Below, piece by piece: positions 63,089 through 64,000 of a stretch of 64,000 nucleotides of DNA. The notes beneath the pieces were generated by a model, which did no database searches, was not told the origin of the DNA, and saw only the letters and a program-made list of their open reading frames with translations. The first letter of the stretch is position 1, and each line of letters begins with the position of its first letter. Source of the DNA: Zonotrichia leucophrys gambelii (Eukaryota; Chordata; Aves; Passeriformes; Passerellidae); the NCBI RefSeq assembly GCF_028769735.1, contig NC_088171.1:75285216-75349215 (forward strand). The letters are read 5' to 3'. The translations under genes were made by a program, and so were the position numbers.

Positions 63089-64000
63089 TGTGAAGATTCC
63101 CCTTCCTACTGCAGTAGTGCTGTTGGTCCAGACACAACAGACAGAGAAATAGAAAAGCTAGACGGAAAAAAAAATATCCAGTCAAAGAGAGAAACACTGA
63201 TGCTTCCTTAACTTAAAGGGATATGCTTGTGTGCATGTACATGTTAGAGTTCTTGAGGGGCACAGTGATGACCCAAAAATAAAGAAGGTGAGCATAGAAC
63301 ATGGTTGGAAGTTATTTCATGTTTTGGTCTGAGAGAAAAATGCAACCACAAAAGAACAGAAGACAGTAGAATTTGTATCTAGCTTTTATTACAGATGTAA
63401 ATACTTTATAAGGTGGCTGAGATGTTCTTATAATCCCCAGCTAAAAGGTAATGCTTGCTATCCACAAGAAAGAGAAGGATATGGGAAGTTTAGAAGTTCT
63501 AGATTATTATTGCTATTATTGCTGGAACTTCACCCACTTTATATCTGAGGTCTGTAATGTTTGCCACACAATTTCACATAATATATGACATAATTGTGAA
63601 CTCGCCATTTTCTAATTTTTTTTTTCCTAGGAAAATAGAGTTAGTAAGGTCAATCATGAATAATTGTCTCTGTAAATAGGAGCAAATTGTTTCTTTTAAG
63701 CATACTCCCTTCTTGCATTATCTTAACTTATATAGGATTCAGTTTAGAGAAGTATATACATGAAAGAAACACATCATTTTGTCATATATAGAAACAAGGA
63801 AATGGATTGTACAGGATATTCCAAAGTGATCTCAATAAATCACCATTTCAGAACTTTGGTGGAGAAATAAATATAAGAAAATTGCTTGTTTTGTCCCTTA
63901 ACAGTGACCATTATTATCAGAATAATTCAGGCCACATTGTCACTTGGGAAAAAAACCCATATAATTTGTGGGAGAAAATCCCCCCTCTTCAGAGTAGGTC
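63089..64000. other. AT-rich non-coding stretch
   Basis: Nothing recognisable. There is no retroviral leader or primer-binding site after the LTR, supporting its solo state. Confidence 0.6.

Overview
The window is AT-rich vertebrate nuclear DNA from an intergenic region or a large intron. It holds no protein-coding gene, rRNA, tRNA or CRISPR array that I can recognise. The interspersed repeats point to a bird, most likely a neoavian and probably a songbird. There are several CR1 LINE fragments, one ending in the CR1-type ATTCTATG octamer tail, and several solo LTRs whose sequences I recognise from memory as avian endogenous retrovirus (ERV) families. Repeat identities rest on recalled similarity and on structure visible here (terminal TG...CA, target-site duplications, TATA and poly(A) signals). 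No database was searched.

Layout: 1-2440 is AT-rich sequence with no recognisable feature. 2444-3500 is a GC-rich block with an approximately 320-bp CpG-island-like core; it is probably an LTR-type insertion, but a transcript promoter is possible. A 67-bp stretch with good splice signals follows at 3645-3711. A CR1 fragment lies at 6815-6946 and a solo LTR with a perfect 6-bp target duplication at 7172-7516. From about 7.5 to 23.8 kb there are only simple repeats, a short hairpin and candidate conserved non-coding blocks near 20.3-21.6 kb. A minus-strand LTR with a private 41-bp tandem duplication is at 23815-24345. A long, decayed 5'/middle CR1 portion (endonuclease region, no reverse transcriptase) occupies about 26.6-29.0 kb. 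A second minus-strand LTR-like repeat (30727-31705) abuts a (TCTA)14 microsatellite.

A CR1 3' end is at 35937-36107 and a possible LTR at 45667-45960. A longer CR1 3' fragment is at 51731-52357. A 648-bp solo LTR with a perfect 5-bp target duplication is at 54769-55416. A coding-like minus-strand stretch of unknown identity lies at 56013-56228. An LTR with TGTTAG/CTAACA ends is at 62731-63088.

The window records repeated retrotransposon insertion into a gene-poor region. I found no convincing undescribed system. The items most worth checking are the unidentified coding-like segment near 56.1 kb, the CpG island with its adjacent candidate exon near 3.1-3.7 kb, and the CR1 copy that kept its 5'/middle part but lacks its 3' end.
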